From Microvirga massiliensis (GTDB taxonomy: Bacteria; Pseudomonadota; Alphaproteobacteria; Rhizobiales; Beijerinckiaceae): 64,000 bases of DNA. The stretch is taken from assembly GCF_001006805.1 (NCBI RefSeq), contig NZ_LN811354.1, positions 1-64,000 on the forward strand, read 5' to 3'. A program made the translations under genes and the position numbers. The notes beneath the pieces are model-generated. The model saw nothing but the letters and a program-made list of their open reading frames with translations. It made no database searches and was not told the origin of the DNA. Shown piece after piece: positions 9,458 to 19,502 of the stretch (position 1 is the stretch's first letter; every line of letters starts with the position of its first letter).

Positions 9458-10175
9458 GTCGCGCGCCCAACAGGAACTCGCGGTTGCCGTCTCCGCCTTC
9501 GATCGGGGAGGGCGCCAGGCCGAGCGCGGTGAATCCGAGGCCCTCCACGAAATGCGTCATCGACTCACACACGGTCCGGTGCACCGCCTCGTCGCGGACG
9601 ATGCCCTTCCGGACATGGGCCGGCCCGGCCTCGAATTGCGGCTTCACCAGCACGGCCATGGTTGCCCGAGGTGCGAGAAAGCCGATTGCAGGCGGCAGCA
9701 CGAGCTTCAGGGAGATGAAGCTCACATCGGCGACGAGAAGATCGATCGGCTCGGGAACGTCTCTTCCGGTAAGGTTGCGCGCATCCATGCCCTCGAGGGA
9801 GATCACCCGTGGGTCCGCTGCGATGCGGGCGTGCAGCTGATCGTGTCCGACATCGACGGCATAGACCCGGTGCGCGCCTCGATTGAGCAGTACTTCGGTG
9901 AATCCGCCCGTCGAGGCGCCGAGATCGAGGCAGGTCCGTCCCGCCGGATCCAGGGAAAAATGGTCGAGTGCGGCGGCGAGCTTCAACCCGCCGCGCGACA
10001 CGTAAGGGTGGGGCGCGGCGGCCTCGATCTCGGCCGCGCGGGCAATCATCTCCGAGGGCTTTCGCACCGGCGATCCGTCGGCGCGCACCAAACCGGCCGC
10101 GATCGCTTCCTGCGCGCGCGCCCGGCTCTCGAAAATTCCCCGCTCGACCAGGAGCCGGTCAGCCCGTTCTCGCAT
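9450..10175 (-). CDS. tlyA: TlyA-family rRNA 2'-O-methyltransferase / hemolysin-A-like protein
   Basis: TlyA proteins 2'-O-methylate 16S and 23S rRNA; the old name hemolysin A is historical. The product has an N-terminal S4 RNA-binding domain (MRERADRLLVERG onward, with GLVRADG) and an FtsJ-like methyltransferase fold with YVSRGGLKL, LDLGASTGGFT and ADVSFISL. The frame runs 23 codons further upstream, but the family begins at MRERAD, so the start at 10175 is preferred even though its ribosome binding site is weak. It sits 89 bases after dxs and overlaps the following RNA methyltransferase. This order is standard in Hyphomicrobiales. Confidence 0.88.
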   Translation of the reverse strand: MRERADRLLVERGIFESRARAQEAIAAGLVRADGSPVRKPSEMIARAAEIEAAAPHPYVSRGGLKLAAALDHFSLDPAGRTCLDLGASTGGFTEVLLNRGAHRVYAVDVGHDQLHARIAADPRVISLEGMDARNLTGRDVPEPIDLLVADVSFISLKLVLPPAIGFLAPRATMAVLVKPQFEAGPAHVRKGIVRDEAVHRTVCESMTHFVEGLGFTALGLAPSPIEGGDGNREFLLGARRG

Positions 10176-10264
10176 TGCCGAATTCAACGTCCCAGGCTTG
10201 CAGTCCGTCGGAACTCGCGACCTCCGTTGATCCAACAGAGGCAATGAGGGGCTGCAGCCTTGCC

Positions 10265-12181
10265 CTATGCGCGCACCTTTAGAATGTCGGCGTCGTGCCC
10301 AAGCGCCTCGAATACTTTCGTGACAATCGCCTGTGCGTTGAGCGCCGCCTTGGCGTATTGCCGATCCGGAGTGTCATGATCGATATACTCGTCCGGCAGG
10401 ATCATCGTGCGGACCTTGAGATGCCCGTCATCAAGGAGGCCGGCATTCGATAGGAAATGCAGCACATAAGATCCGAAGCCGCCGATCGAGCCCTCTTCGA
10501 TCGTGATCAGGACCTCGTGCTCCCGGGCGAGCCGCGCCACGAGGTCGGTATCGAGCGGCTTGGCGAAGCGCGCATCCGCCACGGTGGTCGAGAGACCTCG
10601 TCCTTCAAGCTCTTCCGCGGCCTTGAGGCTCTCGGCGAGACGTGTTCCCAGCGAGAGAATCGCGATCCGCGTGCCCTCCCGCAGGATCCGTCCGCGCCCG
10701 ATGGGGAGTGGGACACCACGCTCGGGCAGGTCCGTCCCGACTCCCTCGCCACGGGGGTAGCGGAAGGCAATCGGGCCCTCGTCATAGGCCGCAGCGGTCG
10801 CCACCATGTGCACGAGTTCGGCCTCGTCGGCGGCTGCCATCACGACCATGCTGGGCAAACAGCCGAGATAGGCGATGTCGAAGGAGCCTGCATGGGTTGC
10901 GCCATCGGCGCCGACGAGACCGGCCCGGTCGATCGCGAAGCGCACCGGGAGGTTCTGGATCGAAACGTCGTGCACGACCTGGTCATAGGCCCGTTGCAGG
11001 AACGTCGAGTAGATGGCGCAGAATGGCTTGTAGCCTTCGCTCGCGAGCCCGGCCGCGAAGGTAACGGCATGCTGTTCGGCGATGCCGACGTCGAAGGTGC
11101 GCTTGGGAAAGGCTCGTCCGAACAGATCGAGGCCCGTGCCTGACGGCATCGCGGCCGTGACCGCCACGATCCGCTTGTCCTCGGTTGCCTCCCGGACCAG
11201 GCTCTCGGCGAAGACCCGGGTATAGGAGGGGGCATTGGCCTTGGGCTTCGCTTGGGCACCGGTCACTACGTCGAAGGTGGCAACCCCATGATACTTGTCC
11301 GCAGAAGCCTCTGCGGGCGCATAGCCCTTGCCCTTCTGGGTCACGACATGGACGAGGATCGGCCCGTTCTCGGAGTCGCGGACGTTCTTCAGGACCGGCA
11401 GGAGATGGTCGAGGTTGTGGCCGTCGACTGGCCCTACATAGTAGAAGCCCATCTCCTCGAAGAGCGTGCCCCCGGTCCAGAAGCCTCGGGCGAATTCCTC
11501 GGCGCGCGCAGCCTTCTCATAGATAAAGGACGGCAGGTGCTTGGCGACCTGCTTGGCGGTCTCGCGGAGTCCCCGGTAGGTGCCTCCGGAGACGAGCCGC
11601 GCGAGATAGGACGACATGGCTCCGACCGGCGGAGCGATCGACATGTCGTTGTCGTTGAGGATCACGATCAGGCGAGACTGCAGCGCCCCGGCATTGTTCA
11701 TGGCCTCGTAGGCCATGCCGGCCGACATGGCGCCGTCCCCGATCACCGCGACGACATTGTGAGGCTTTGCCGACAGATCGCGCGCGACCGCCATGCCGAG
11801 GCCGGCCGAGATCGAGGTCGACGAGTGGGCCGCCCCAAAAGGGTCGTATTGGCTCTCCGCCCTGCGTGTGAAACCCGAGAGGCCGCCACCCTGCCGAAGG
11901 GTCCGGATGCGGCCGCGGCGGCCGGTCAGGATCTTGTGCGGATAGGCCTGATGCCCGACGTCCCAGATCAGACGGTCGCGGGGCGTGTCGAACACGTAGT
12001 GGAGCGCGACCGTCAGCTCCACGACGCCGAGGCCAGCCCCGAGATGCCCGCCGGTGACCGAGACGGCATCGATCGTCTCCGCCCGAAGCTCGTCGGCAAC
12101 CTGCTGGAGTAGATGCTCATCGAGCCTGCGCAGATCCTCCGGGCTGTGCAGTCGGTCGAGGAGGGGTCTTGGAAGGGGCAA
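10265..12181 (-). CDS. dxs: 1-deoxy-D-xylulose-5-phosphate synthase
   Basis: DXS condenses pyruvate and glyceraldehyde-3-phosphate with thiamine diphosphate. It is the first step of the MEP isoprenoid pathway and also feeds thiamine and pyridoxal synthesis. The 638-aa length is normal. Visible features are [10 protein letters not shown] with catalytic His46, [10 protein letters not shown], the thiamine diphosphate motif GDGAMSAG (148-155), a central transketolase pyrimidine-binding domain ([13 protein letters not shown]) and a C-terminal transketolase domain. The start codon is TTG at 12181, with AAGG about ten bases upstream. It follows xseB by 181 bases on the same strand and precedes tlyA. 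Confidence 0.97.
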   Translation of the reverse strand: MPLPRPLLDRLHSPEDLRRLDEHLLQQVADELRAETIDAVSVTGGHLGAGLGVVELTVALHYVFDTPRDRLIWDVGHQAYPHKILTGRRGRIRTLRQGGGLSGFTRRAESQYDPFGAAHSSTSISAGLGMAVARDLSAKPHNVVAVIGDGAMSAGMAYEAMNNAGALQSRLIVILNDNDMSIAPPVGAMSSYLARLVSGGTYRGLRETAKQVAKHLPSFIYEKAARAEEFARGFWTGGTLFEEMGFYYVGPVDGHNLDHLLPVLKNVRDSENGPILVHVVTQKGKGYAPAEASADKYHGVATFDVVTGAQAKPKANAPSYTRVFAESLVREATEDKRIVAVTAAMPSGTGLDLFGRAFPKRTFDVGIAEQHAVTFAAGLASEGYKPFCAIYSTFLQRAYDQVVHDVSIQNLPVRFAIDRAGLVGADGATHAGSFDIAYLGCLPSMVVMAAADEAELVHMVATAAAYDEGPIAFRYPRGEGVGTDLPERGVPLPIGRGRILREGTRIAILSLGTRLAESLKAAEELEGRGLSTTVADARFAKPLDTDLVARLAREHEVLITIEEGSIGGFGSYVLHFLSNAGLLDDGHLKVRTMILPDEYIDHDTPDRQYAKAALNAQAIVTKVFEALGHDADILKVRA

Positions 12182-12362
12182 TGGACGATAACCTTAGCGG
12201 AGCCAAGCGGTTCCCGGCAGTCCGGGGCTGACTCCAATTAGGGCGTGCTCAGGGCGAGGTCAAAGCGGTGGTTGACGCACGCCGGCCGTCGGACGAAGCG
12301 CAAAGCGCGGGGCCGACGTCATGAACGCCTATCGAGCCCAGTATCTCTGAGGCGGCCTTCGA

Positions 12363-12611
12363 TCAGGATTCGAGATCGAGAGGCGTGACGCTAGCGGCAC
12401 GACCATCGGGCCCGATCGTGATTCGCTCGATCCGGGCCTCGGCCTTCTTGAGCAGGGCCTCGCAGTGCTTCTTGAGGGCCTCACCCCGCTCATAAATCGT
12501 GATCGATTCCTCGAGAGAAACTTCCCCGCGCTCGAGCTTGCGCACGATCTCCTCGAGTTCGGCAAGGGCCGTTTCGAAGGGCAGGGCGTCGATGGGGGTG
12601 ACCGTGTTCAT
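12363..12611 (-). CDS. xseB: exodeoxyribonuclease VII small subunit
   Basis: XseB binds the large subunit XseA to form exonuclease VII, which degrades single-stranded DNA. The 82-aa product is a helical hairpin with the family core [18 protein letters not shown], then [17 protein letters not shown] and a C-terminal LKKAEARIE helix. A GGGAG five bases upstream fixes the ATG at 12611; twelve upstream codons without family signal are excluded. xseB before dxs is the usual alphaproteobacterial arrangement; xseA is not in this window. Confidence 0.93.
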   Translation of the reverse strand: MNTVTPIDALPFETALAELEEIVRKLERGEVSLEESITIYERGEALKKHCEALLKKAEARIERITIGPDGRAASVTPLDLES

Positions 12612-12740
12612 GACCGCTCCCAGCCGCGCCGGAGCGCGAACGTGCAAGACATCTCGGGCACGGGCCTCGCCCGGGTTCGAAACCGGTTATGAGCATCGCT
12701 CGCGAGGCTGGCAAGGACCCCGGTGGCCACCCTCCACACC

Positions 12741-13253
12741 TCAGTTGTGAGGAAGCATGAAGGGCTCGCCCTCATAGGCCTCGGCGCCTCGTCCGATGCC
12801 CTGCACCGCGTCGACCATCCTCCCGCTGCGTCCCAGGAGGTCGTCGGCGATCGAGACCAGCTTCGCGTTCGGCGTCGCAAAGGGCGATGCGCGGCGCAGA
12901 GCTGCGGCGAGATCGGCCTCACTGCGCTCCGGCGCGAGTTCGCAGGCCGTGATGAAGGCGGCGGCCGTCGAGCGGCTGATTCCGGCAAAGCAATGAAAGA
13001 GGAGCGGGGCCTCGCGATCCCAGGCGCGTACGAACTCGAGCAGCGTCTCGACATGCAACGCGGCCGGCACGATGTGCCCGTCCATCGGCTCGATGATATC
13101 GCTGATGCTGAGCACGAGGTGGCGTTCCGGCCGGATGCTCGGAGGCCGCACCACGGGAGTGCCGTCGTTCAGCAGGGTCACGACATGGCTTGCGCCCGTC
13201 TTTGCAGCGGTCTCGGCAAGGCGCGCCAGGGAACAGACGTAAAGAGTAGACAT
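12741..13253 (-). CDS. tyrosine/dual-specificity phosphatase-like protein
   Basis: This is a cytoplasmic cysteine-based phosphatase of the alphaproteobacterial tyrosine-protein-phosphatase family (170 aa). The catalytic P-loop is HCFAGISRST with nucleophile C88 and R94 (C-X5-R). An upstream ISDI segment could supply the general acid. GAGGAG six bases before the ATG supports the start. The gene sits between the HD hydrolase and xseB, all on the minus strand, but with gaps of about 90-130 bases, so co-transcription is uncertain. The substrate is unknown. Confidence 0.8.
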   Translation of the reverse strand: MSTLYVCSLARLAETAAKTGASHVVTLLNDGTPVVRPPSIRPERHLVLSISDIIEPMDGHIVPAALHVETLLEFVRAWDREAPLLFHCFAGISRSTAAAFITACELAPERSEADLAAALRRASPFATPNAKLVSIADDLLGRSGRMVDAVQGIGRGAEAYEGEPFMLPHN

Positions 13254-13340
13254 CCTGTGCTCCTCGGGGCTTGGCCCAGATTACACCCGGGCCAGGAGGA
13301 CGGTGCGGCGCCATGGTCGGCGGGGTCGTTACGGTCCGGG

Positions 13341-13946
13341 CTATACCGGGGCGGGCCCGTTCCGCAAGGTGGAGACCCGCTCCGCAAAACGGGTTTCGGA
13401 CACCGCGATCGGCCACGGCTCAAGGTATGACAGAAACGATTTCGGCAACGCTGCAGGACGGCCGAAGAAGCGCGTCGCCTCGTCGCGGGTAAACCCCGCG
13501 AGTTCCGTGGCTTCCAGAAAGGCAGCTTGGCGATCAGACTGCTTGATCAGTCGCTGGAGGGCGGCGGGCCGGATCACGGGCAGGCCGAAATGGAGATGAA
13601 TCGCCGCAAGCAGCCGTTGCTCGACGGCCTTGTAGGCGTCTCCGATCACGGCCTTGAAGGGCGAGATGATGTCCCCGATGACGTATTCCGGAGCGTCGTG
13701 CAGGAGCACCGCGAGCCGCCACGCGGCAGGTGTGTTCGGCGAGAAATGTTCCGCTATCGCTTCGACGAGGAGACTGTGCTGCGCCACGGAGAAGACGTGT
13801 TCACCGCTCGTCTGCCCGTTCCATCGCGCGACCCGCGCGAGTCCGTGCGCGATATCTTCCAGTTCCACGTCGAGCGGAGACGGATCGAGAAGGTCGAGCC
13901 GGCGGCCCGAGAGCATCCTTTGCCAGGCGCGAGGGGCTGTCGCCAT
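13341..13946 (-). CDS. HD-domain phosphohydrolase (YfbR-like)
   Basis: HD hydrolases of this type are metal-dependent phosphatases; YfbR is a 5'-deoxynucleotidase. The 201-aa product has the expected histidines: SGEHVFSVAQHS (H50, H57), then LLHDAPE with the HD pair at 83-84, and a distal D in SDRQAAFLEATE. The start is three bases after the tag stop, with no strong ribosome binding site of its own, so it is probably translated from the ygfZ-tag message. The substrate is inferred only from the family. Confidence 0.8.
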   Translation of the reverse strand: MATAPRAWQRMLSGRRLDLLDPSPLDVELEDIAHGLARVARWNGQTSGEHVFSVAQHSLLVEAIAEHFSPNTPAAWRLAVLLHDAPEYVIGDIISPFKAVIGDAYKAVEQRLLAAIHLHFGLPVIRPAALQRLIKQSDRQAAFLEATELAGFTRDEATRFFGRPAALPKSFLSYLEPWPIAVSETRFAERVSTLRNGPAPV

Positions 13947-13949
13947 GGA

Positions 13950-14558
13950 TCAGGAACGTACTCCGAGCGCGGCACATTCTGCGTGGCGATGGCATTCGAC
14001 GAGATGATCGTTCACCATCCCGACGGCCTGCATGAACGCGTAGACGATCGTCGGTCCGCAGAAGTTGAACCCCTCGGCACGAAGCGCTTTCGAGATCCGG
14101 CGCGAGACATCCGTTTCTGCGGGGATCTCGCTCCGGCTCCGAAATACATTCTGCACCGGGCGCCTATCCACGAATTCCCAGAGAAAGCGCGAGAAGCCGC
14201 CCCGCTCCTGGAGCGCGAGCCAGGCACGGGCGCCGGCGACCGTCGCTTCGATCTTGGCGCGATTGCGCACGATGCCGGCGTCCAGCATCAGCGCTTCGAC
14301 CTGTGCTCCATCGAAGCCCGCAACGACGGCGGGATCGAAACCCGCGAAGGCTCGGCGAAAATTCTCGCGCTTGCGCAGGATCGTGATCCAGGACAGGCCC
14401 GCCTGAAAGCCGTCGAGGATCAGCTTCTCGAAAAGGGCGCGATCGTCATATTCGGGAACACCCCATTCGGTGTCGTGGTAGGCGACGTAGAGCGGATCGC
14501 TGCCGGGCCACCAGCAGCGCGCACGGTGGTCCGGATGATGGACGAGGCCGTCGGTCAT
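13950..14558 (-). CDS. tag: DNA-3-methyladenine glycosylase I
   Basis: Tag removes 3-methyladenine from alkylated DNA and starts base excision repair. The 202-aa product matches the family throughout: RCWWPGSDPLYVAYHDTEWG (1-33) with zinc ligands C15 and H28, GLSWITILRKRENFR, GFNFCGPTIVYAFMQA, and the C-terminal VNDHLVECHRH that supplies the other zinc His/Cys. ATG overlaps the ygfZ stop by four bases (ATGA), indicating translational coupling. Confidence 0.95.
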   Translation of the reverse strand: MTDGLVHHPDHRARCWWPGSDPLYVAYHDTEWGVPEYDDRALFEKLILDGFQAGLSWITILRKRENFRRAFAGFDPAVVAGFDGAQVEALMLDAGIVRNRAKIEATVAGARAWLALQERGGFSRFLWEFVDRRPVQNVFRSRSEIPAETDVSRRISKALRAEGFNFCGPTIVYAFMQAVGMVNDHLVECHRHAECAALGVRS

Positions 14559-15436
14559 TCGGCTGCCTTCGCGCGCGACTCCGGAAATGGAAAGCTCGCC
14601 CAGTCCGGCTTCACGAGATCGACGGGCAGGCCGCCAGCCGTGATCGGCTGGCCGGCATCGAGCGCATCCTGGGCCCGATCGAGGCGCACCATTGCGAGCC
14701 CGCGTCCGCGCGCCGCCGTCCCGGTCTTGCCGAGGACCCGATCGCCCGCGGCGATATCGGCCCCGGGCTCCGCGACGAAGCCCTCCCGGTAAACGACGGG
14801 CACCATCCGCGTGCGCGCGGTGCCGCGGTGCTGCATGCGCGAAACGACCTCCTGGCCGACATAGCAGCCCTTGTCGAAATCGATGCCGTGCAACTGGTCC
14901 ATCTGTGCCTCGTGTGGGAACGCGTCCCCGAACAGGAAGTCGCGCCCACCCTCCGGGATGCCGAGGACAATGCGACGGACGTGATAATCCTCCGGGGATG
15001 CCGTCGTGAACGCGGATGCCTCTCCGGCCGGAACGATGGCACGCCAGCCGAGCGCCGGGAACCGGGGATCAATGCTGGACAGGGAATCGGGCGCATCTGG
15101 CTTGGCGGCACCGTCCCAGCCTGCAATCACGGCGAATTCCGCGGATACATCCTGGATTTCGACTTTTGCCCTCAGCCGATAGAACGTGAGGCGCCGTACG
15201 AGATCCGGAACGTAGGGTTTCAACACGTCGAGACGATAGCTGCCGGGTTCGAGCGAGCTCTCGAAAACGATGAAATCGAACAGGATCTTGCCCTGCGGCG
15301 TGAGCAGCGCCCCGAAGCGTGCTTGACCGGGAGAGATCCTGTCGAGGTCGCAGGTCAGCAATCCATCGAGGAAGGCTTTCGCCGCCTCACCGGCGACCCG
15401 CACTACACCCCGATCCGTCAGATGAGCCGTCGGCAT
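14555..15436 (-). CDS. ygfZ: folate-binding protein YgfZ
   Basis: YgfZ is a tetrahydrofolate-dependent protein of the GcvT fold that supports repair or assembly of some iron-sulfur enzymes. The 293-aa product carries the diagnostic KGCYVGQEVVSRMQHRG motif near residues 193-209 and the GcvT-like N-terminal FLDGLLTCDL region. It leads a tight minus-strand unit ygfZ-tag-HD hydrolase. The ATG at 15436 gives a full-length product without extra N-terminal sequence. Confidence 0.92.
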   Translation of the reverse strand: MPTAHLTDRGVVRVAGEAAKAFLDGLLTCDLDRISPGQARFGALLTPQGKILFDFIVFESSLEPGSYRLDVLKPYVPDLVRRLTFYRLRAKVEIQDVSAEFAVIAGWDGAAKPDAPDSLSSIDPRFPALGWRAIVPAGEASAFTTASPEDYHVRRIVLGIPEGGRDFLFGDAFPHEAQMDQLHGIDFDKGCYVGQEVVSRMQHRGTARTRMVPVVYREGFVAEPGADIAAGDRVLGKTGTAARGRGLAMVRLDRAQDALDAGQPITAGGLPVDLVKPDWASFPFPESRAKAAE

Positions 15437-15634
15437 TCGCCACTCCCGTTACGCTCGGCGGATTGTGACATAGGCTGGCGGCGCGTGCCCCTCAAGACGA
15501 GGAGCGGTTCGCACCCGCCAAGCGGCCGCAGGGTTATCTGGGACTGTCGTCAGCCGATTGCGATGGCGATTGCTGGCGATGCTGCCAGCGATCCGTTTCG
15601 AATCGCCGATACGCCGGGATGGCCGTGCTGCCGC

Positions 15635-15901
15635 TCAGTGCTTGTGCCCCTTCGTGAAGGCGCCACCGCGAATTCGCTCCGGGAGCCCTTCCGCATACTG
15701 GGCGACGGCCTCCTCGCCATAGGTGGCGACGAGCTCGTGGAACGCAGCGACGAGTGCGGCCTGAGCCATGTAATCCGCATCGAGACCATCGAGCTCCGCC
15801 TCGGCGAATGCCTCGGTGACATAGCTCAGCGCCGCCTCCTTGATGGCGCTCGAGTCCGGAAGATCGGAAAGAAGGACGTCGGTGTCGTTCATGATCATCA
15901 T
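15635..15901 (-). CDS. small conserved hypothetical protein
   Basis: The product has up to 88 residues, acidic and helical, with a C-terminal basic HKH tail. Codon use and a composition rich in Ala/Glu with LVATYGEEAVAQYAE suggest a real soluble protein. Three ATGs (15901, 15898, 15892) lie close together behind AAGGGG; the spacing favours 15898. I know no function for it. It stands alone between ygfZ and the TIGR02301 gene. Confidence 0.6.
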   Translation of the reverse strand: MMIMNDTDVLLSDLPDSSAIKEAALSYVTEAFAEAELDGLDADYMAQAALVAAFHELVATYGEEAVAQYAEGLPERIRGGAFTKGHKH

Positions 15902-16115
15902 GGCCCCTTGAATCGGGGCGGTGCAGCTCCCTTTGTGGAAGTTAGAATTCGCACCGCTCCGCCGCCAGCATCACCTTGCCAAACGGTTAACGCGAGTAAC
16001 CGGCCGGTCAAAAAATGTGGATAAAGCAATGACGTAAGGTCATGCACGACCTCTCGGCAGCATTATTTTCACGCCCGTCCGCCGTCCCTGAAAGTGCGGG
16101 ACTCGAGCCATCCGA

Positions 16116-16685
16116 TCAGCCGCCGTAGCGTCCGGCGATCGTCCGGGCGAGCTGATCTCCCTCCTTCAGGAAGCGGTTGGATGCTTCCGTCGCCGAAGGC
16201 GTGCAGGCGTTGTACGTGAGAGCATAGCTCCGATAACCCTTGTTGTAGGCGCCGGCGAGCCTTTCCCGTCGGCCGGGCGTCGTCCCTTCCGCCTCGATCA
16301 GGGCCTGCATGCGTTGCGGCCATTCCCCAGCCTCCGCCGCCGTACAAAGCGAGCGCAGGAAGGCCAGGGATCCCATGATCTCGGACAGTCTGAGCAGTTC
16401 CGGCTCATAGGGCGCCGGTGGCGGCTCGGGCGGTGGTGCTGCCGGCTCTGCGGGTTCCGCCGGTCTGGCGGCGCGGGGCACCTGGCGGCTCGGGGTTGGC
16501 GAGGGTTGCGTACGTCGTGGTGCCGGGCGCCGATATTCCGGCGCCGGGACGTATTGCGGCATTGGCTGTTGAAGCGGCTGTCGGGGTGGGCCGAAAAGCC
16601 GCTCGAACAAGGACTGCGCGTCCGCTGGGGGTACGAAAACGGAAAGGGCGGCAACTGCCAGGACAGGCGCGGTAATCCTTCTCAC
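16116..16685 (-). CDS. TIGR02301 family exported protein
   Basis: This is a periplasmic protein of unknown function found in Hyphomicrobiales. With a GTG start at 16685 it has 189 residues: a signal peptide ending near PPADAQ, a Pro/Gln/Arg-rich linker (about 35-95), then the conserved domain LLRLSEIMGSLAFLRSLC...W through YRSYALTYNAC...F, with two cysteines likely to form a disulfide. The GTG overlaps the NUDIX stop as GTGA, so both are coupled. Longer upstream starts would lie inside the NUDIX gene and lack a signal peptide. Confidence 0.82.
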   Translation of the reverse strand: MRRITAPVLAVAALSVFVPPADAQSLFERLFGPPRQPLQQPMPQYVPAPEYRRPAPRRTQPSPTPSRQVPRAARPAEPAEPAAPPPEPPPAPYEPELLRLSEIMGSLAFLRSLCTAAEAGEWPQRMQALIEAEGTTPGRRERLAGAYNKGYRSYALTYNACTPSATEASNRFLKEGDQLARTIAGRYGG

Positions 16686-17167
16686 GAATTCTGCCCCAGA
16701 GCGATCACTGCCGCTTTCGCGACGACATCGGCCAAGTGGGGAGTCGTGCGCAGCTCTCCCACACAGGCCGGATTGACCCAGCGGATCTCGAGGGCTTCTG
16801 GCCCGGTGCAAGGCTCGCCCGACAGCCATCGGCCGGCATGGGCGGCGATGACGAAATGCCGGATCGGTTCCCCCGACGCGTCGCGGTCGATGACTTCCAC
16901 ATGGGTCACGAAGCCGAGAAGTTCGGCTTCGACGCCCACCTCCTCGCGCAACTCCCGGAGAGCCGCCTCGGCCAGGGTCTCGCCCCGTTCCACGACACCT
17001 CCCGGCAAGGAGAAGACTCCCGCCATCGGCGGCTTTCCACGGGCTGCCAGAAGCACTAGCCCTTCTCGAAACACGGCGATCGAGGCCGCAAGAACGGGAC
17101 GGGCCGGATCGAGCACGCGCTCCCTGCTCTCCGAGTCCGGCCGGATTCGATCGGCTCCCTGGTGCAT
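16682..17167 (-). CDS. NUDIX hydrolase
   Basis: NUDIX enzymes hydrolyse nucleoside diphosphates linked to another group. The 161-aa product has a complete Nudix box from G57 to V79, with E63, R71-E72 and the metal ligands E75-E76. The surrounding beta strands (FSLPGG, EIRWV) fit an ADP-ribose or MutT-like member, but the substrate cannot be assigned. It follows the SDR gene by ten bases and overlaps the next gene by four, so it is in one operon with both. Confidence 0.88.
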   Translation of the reverse strand: MHQGADRIRPDSESRERVLDPARPVLAASIAVFREGLVLLAARGKPPMAGVFSLPGGVVERGETLAEAALRELREEVGVEAELLGFVTHVEVIDRDASGEPIRHFVIAAHAGRWLSGEPCTGPEALEIRWVNPACVGELRTTPHLADVVAKAAVIALGQNS

Positions 17168-17177
17168 CTAGACTCGC

Positions 17178-17930
17178 TTAGACGTGCTGACCGCCGTTGA
17201 TGTGCAATTCCGCCCCACTCACGTAAGAGCTCGCCTCGGTGCAGAGGAAGTAGATCGCCTTTGCGACTTCGTCCGGTGTCCCGAGCCTCCGCAGGGGAAT
17301 CTGCTCCACCAGCTTCTCGGTGCCGGGCGAGAGAATGGATGTGTCGATCTCCCCGGGAGAGATCGCATTCACGCGCACGCCGAGTGGGCCGAAATCGGCC
17401 GCCATCTCACGGGTGAGGGCAGCGAGCGCCGCCTTTGAGGTCGAATAGGCTGCCCCGGCGAACGGATGCACCCGCGATCCGGCAATCGAAGTCACGTTGA
17501 CGATCGAGCCGCGCGCTCTCGTAAGCTCGTCGACGAGGCCGCGGGCGAGGATGATTGAGGCGAAGAAGTTCACGTGGAAGACGTGGATCCAATCCTCGTA
17601 GGGCGTATTCAGCGCCGACAGCCGTGCGCCGCCCGCGGCCTTGGGCGAGATGCCCGCGTTGTTGACCAGCGCATGAAGGCAACCGCCCTCGTTGTCGAGG
17701 CGGCCCTTCACCTCGGCAATTGCGCGGAGTGTGTCTTGCGGATCCGCCAGATCGACCTGCAGGTGATCTTCGGGCCCCATCTCCCAGGGGCAGTTTTCCG
17801 GGAAGCCGTGGCGCGAGCAGGTGATCACCCGCCAGCCCGCAGCTGAAAACCGCTTCACCGTGGCATGGCCGATCCCGCGGCTCGCGCCGGTCAGCAGCAT
17901 CACGCGCCGCGGATTGTTCGATGATGTCAT
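17178..17930 (-). CDS. short-chain dehydrogenase/reductase
   Basis: This is a classical SDR of 250 residues using NAD(P)H. It has the cofactor motif TGASRGIG near the N-terminus, DLADP, NNAG, an active-site serine in VNVTSIAGS and AAYSTSKAAL supplying the catalytic Tyr and Lys. It ends in the usual GAELHINGGQHV. The frame continues 65 codons upstream without family similarity, so the ATG at 17930 is used. The substrate is unknown. It heads the SDR-NUDIX-TIGR02301 run. Confidence 0.88.
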   Translation of the reverse strand: MTSSNNPRRVMLLTGASRGIGHATVKRFSAAGWRVITCSRHGFPENCPWEMGPEDHLQVDLADPQDTLRAIAEVKGRLDNEGGCLHALVNNAGISPKAAGGARLSALNTPYEDWIHVFHVNFFASIILARGLVDELTRARGSIVNVTSIAGSRVHPFAGAAYSTSKAALAALTREMAADFGPLGVRVNAISPGEIDTSILSPGTEKLVEQIPLRRLGTPDEVAKAIYFLCTEASSYVSGAELHINGGQHV

Positions 17931-18063
17931 GGGTGATCCGTTCAATCTCAATGAAGGAGGGTCATCGCACTGGCCGCCGAAGACGCCTCCGGGACTCATA
18001 TATAGATAAGCCGGAAGGCAAGCGTCGGGCCATGAGCGGGGTAGGACTGGCAGATGCCGGGGC

Positions 18064-18729
18064 CTAGGGGTAGAGCCTCGTGCGCCGCCACGCCGCTCCT
18101 TCGCGGGAGAAAACGACCCGGTCATGCAGGCGAAATGGACGGTCCTGCCAGAATTCGATCGAAACGGGGGCGATCCGAAAGCCGGTCCAATACGGCGGGC
18201 GCGGCACGTCGCCGACTAGGAAGCGCGCCGCTTGCGCGGCGACGGCCTTCTCCAGAGCGAAGCGGCTTTCCAACGGGCGTGACTGCTGGCTCGCCCAGGC
18301 GCCGATCCGGCTGTCGCGCGGCCGCGACCTGAAATAGGCATCCGCCTCCTCGTCGCTCACGACCGACACCGTGCCGCGGGCGCGCACCTGCCGGCGCAGG
18401 CTCTTCCAGTGGAAGACGAGGGCAGCCTTCCGGTTTGCGAGCAGCTCACGCCCCTTGTTGGATTCCGTGTTCGTGTAAAAGACGAATCCATTCGGATCCG
18501 CGCCCTTCAGCAGCACCATCCGGACATTCGGCAGTCCCTCGGAATCGACCGTCGCGAGGGCCATCGCATTGGGATCATTCGGCTCGGATTCCTCTGCCTC
18601 CTTCATCCAACCGGCGAAGAGGGTCCAGGGCTCGTCGACTTCCGCGAAGTCACCGGTTGTTAACGCGTTCACGATTGTATCCAGGGGTGTGGTTTTCAGC
18701 GTACAAGGGTTTCGACGCGTGACGGGCAT
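18064..18729 (-). CDS. pdxH: pyridoxamine 5'-phosphate oxidase
   Basis: PdxH oxidises PNP or PMP to pyridoxal 5'-phosphate with FMN, the last step of vitamin B6 synthesis. The 221-aa product has the FMN-binding stretch [23 protein letters not shown], then [27 protein letters not shown] and the C-terminal [13 protein letters not shown] block ending in RRTRLYP. The frame is open far upstream; the family-like part starts around [12 protein letters not shown], so the ATG at 18729 (or a GTG at 18672) is the likely start. It is divergent from the surface lipoprotein. Confidence 0.93.
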   Translation of the reverse strand: MPVTRRNPCTLKTTPLDTIVNALTTGDFAEVDEPWTLFAGWMKEAEESEPNDPNAMALATVDSEGLPNVRMVLLKGADPNGFVFYTNTESNKGRELLANRKAALVFHWKSLRRQVRARGTVSVVSDEEADAYFRSRPRDSRIGAWASQQSRPLESRFALEKAVAAQAARFLVGDVPRPPYWTGFRIAPVSIEFWQDRPFRLHDRVVFSREGAAWRRTRLYP

Positions 18730-19204
18730 CGCGACGCGCCGCTCATATAGACCAAGTCGAGCCTGGGGCGAAGGCACGCCTTGGATTCGCCTGATGCTCG
18801 TCGTGACGATTGCCGTCCCGCTTTGCGCCTGCAGTTTTGCCCTGCCGGTCGCGACGCTTGCCTCCGACGATCCTGTCGCGACCAGCTCGATCACGCCGCG
18901 TTTCGTTTCTCCCCTGTCACCCGACCTCGGTGAGGAGGACTGGCGCCGGGCGCGGGCAGCTCTGGCCGTGGCGCTGGACCCGCAAGGCTCGGGCTCGCAG
19001 GTGTCCTGGGACAATCCGGACACTTCGATCAAGGGCTCCTTCACGCCCGTCGGGCAGCCCTTCGTCGCTGACGACAGGATCTGTCGTGCATTCCTGGCTT
19101 CGCTGACGGGGACGTCCGGGGCCTCCAGCCTGCAAGGGACGGCCTGTCGCCCGTCCGGGGGAGAATGGGCTATCAAGGACGTGAAGCCTTTCAAGAAGGC
19201 CTGA
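18719..19204 (+). CDS. RT0821/Lpp0805-type surface lipoprotein
   Basis: This is an outer-membrane or surface lipoprotein family of alphaproteobacteria, function unknown. The conserved C-terminal domain is visible: [22 protein letters not shown] and [14 protein letters not shown] lipobox-like PLCAC follows a hydrophobic core. The GTG at 18719 gives a basic N-region (RRSYRPSR) as expected for export, with AGGG nine bases upstream. The ATG at 18794 is the alternative but leaves no positive charges. With the GTG, the first codons overlap the divergent pdxH start by eleven bases. Confidence 0.72.
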   Translation: MTGIATRRSYRPSRAWGEGTPWIRLMLVVTIAVPLCACSFALPVATLASDDPVATSSITPRFVSPLSPDLGEEDWRRARAALAVALDPQGSGSQVSWDNPDTSIKGSFTPVGQPFVADDRICRAFLASLTGTSGASSLQGTACRPSGGEWAIKDVKPFKKA

Positions 19205-19502
19205 ACGACTTTGAGATAACCTGACGGGCAGCCCCGCCGAACGTCGCGCCTCGTCCTACCGCCGTAAGCGGCGCACGGAATGACCCGAGGCGCGGCATTG
19301 CTTCGCTCGGGCGTTGCAAGGAAGCAACACTTCTCCCATATGGAGCCGGTGACCGGATCCGTGCAGGTTCCGGCTCCCGGTCGGCTGCCCTTCATGGCAT
19401 CGCCGGGTAAAAGTCTGCAGATTCTGGAATGCCCAGCAGGATGTTGGCCTCGATCCTCGCCCGGGTCGCGGCGAGCCTCCGTCCCAATTTCGGCGAAACC
19501 CG

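Noticed and set aside
15976-16000. CtrA-like site near GGTTAACGCGAGTAACC
   Set aside because: It matches only one half of TTAA-N7-TTAA and does not sit at a promoter of a cell-cycle gene.
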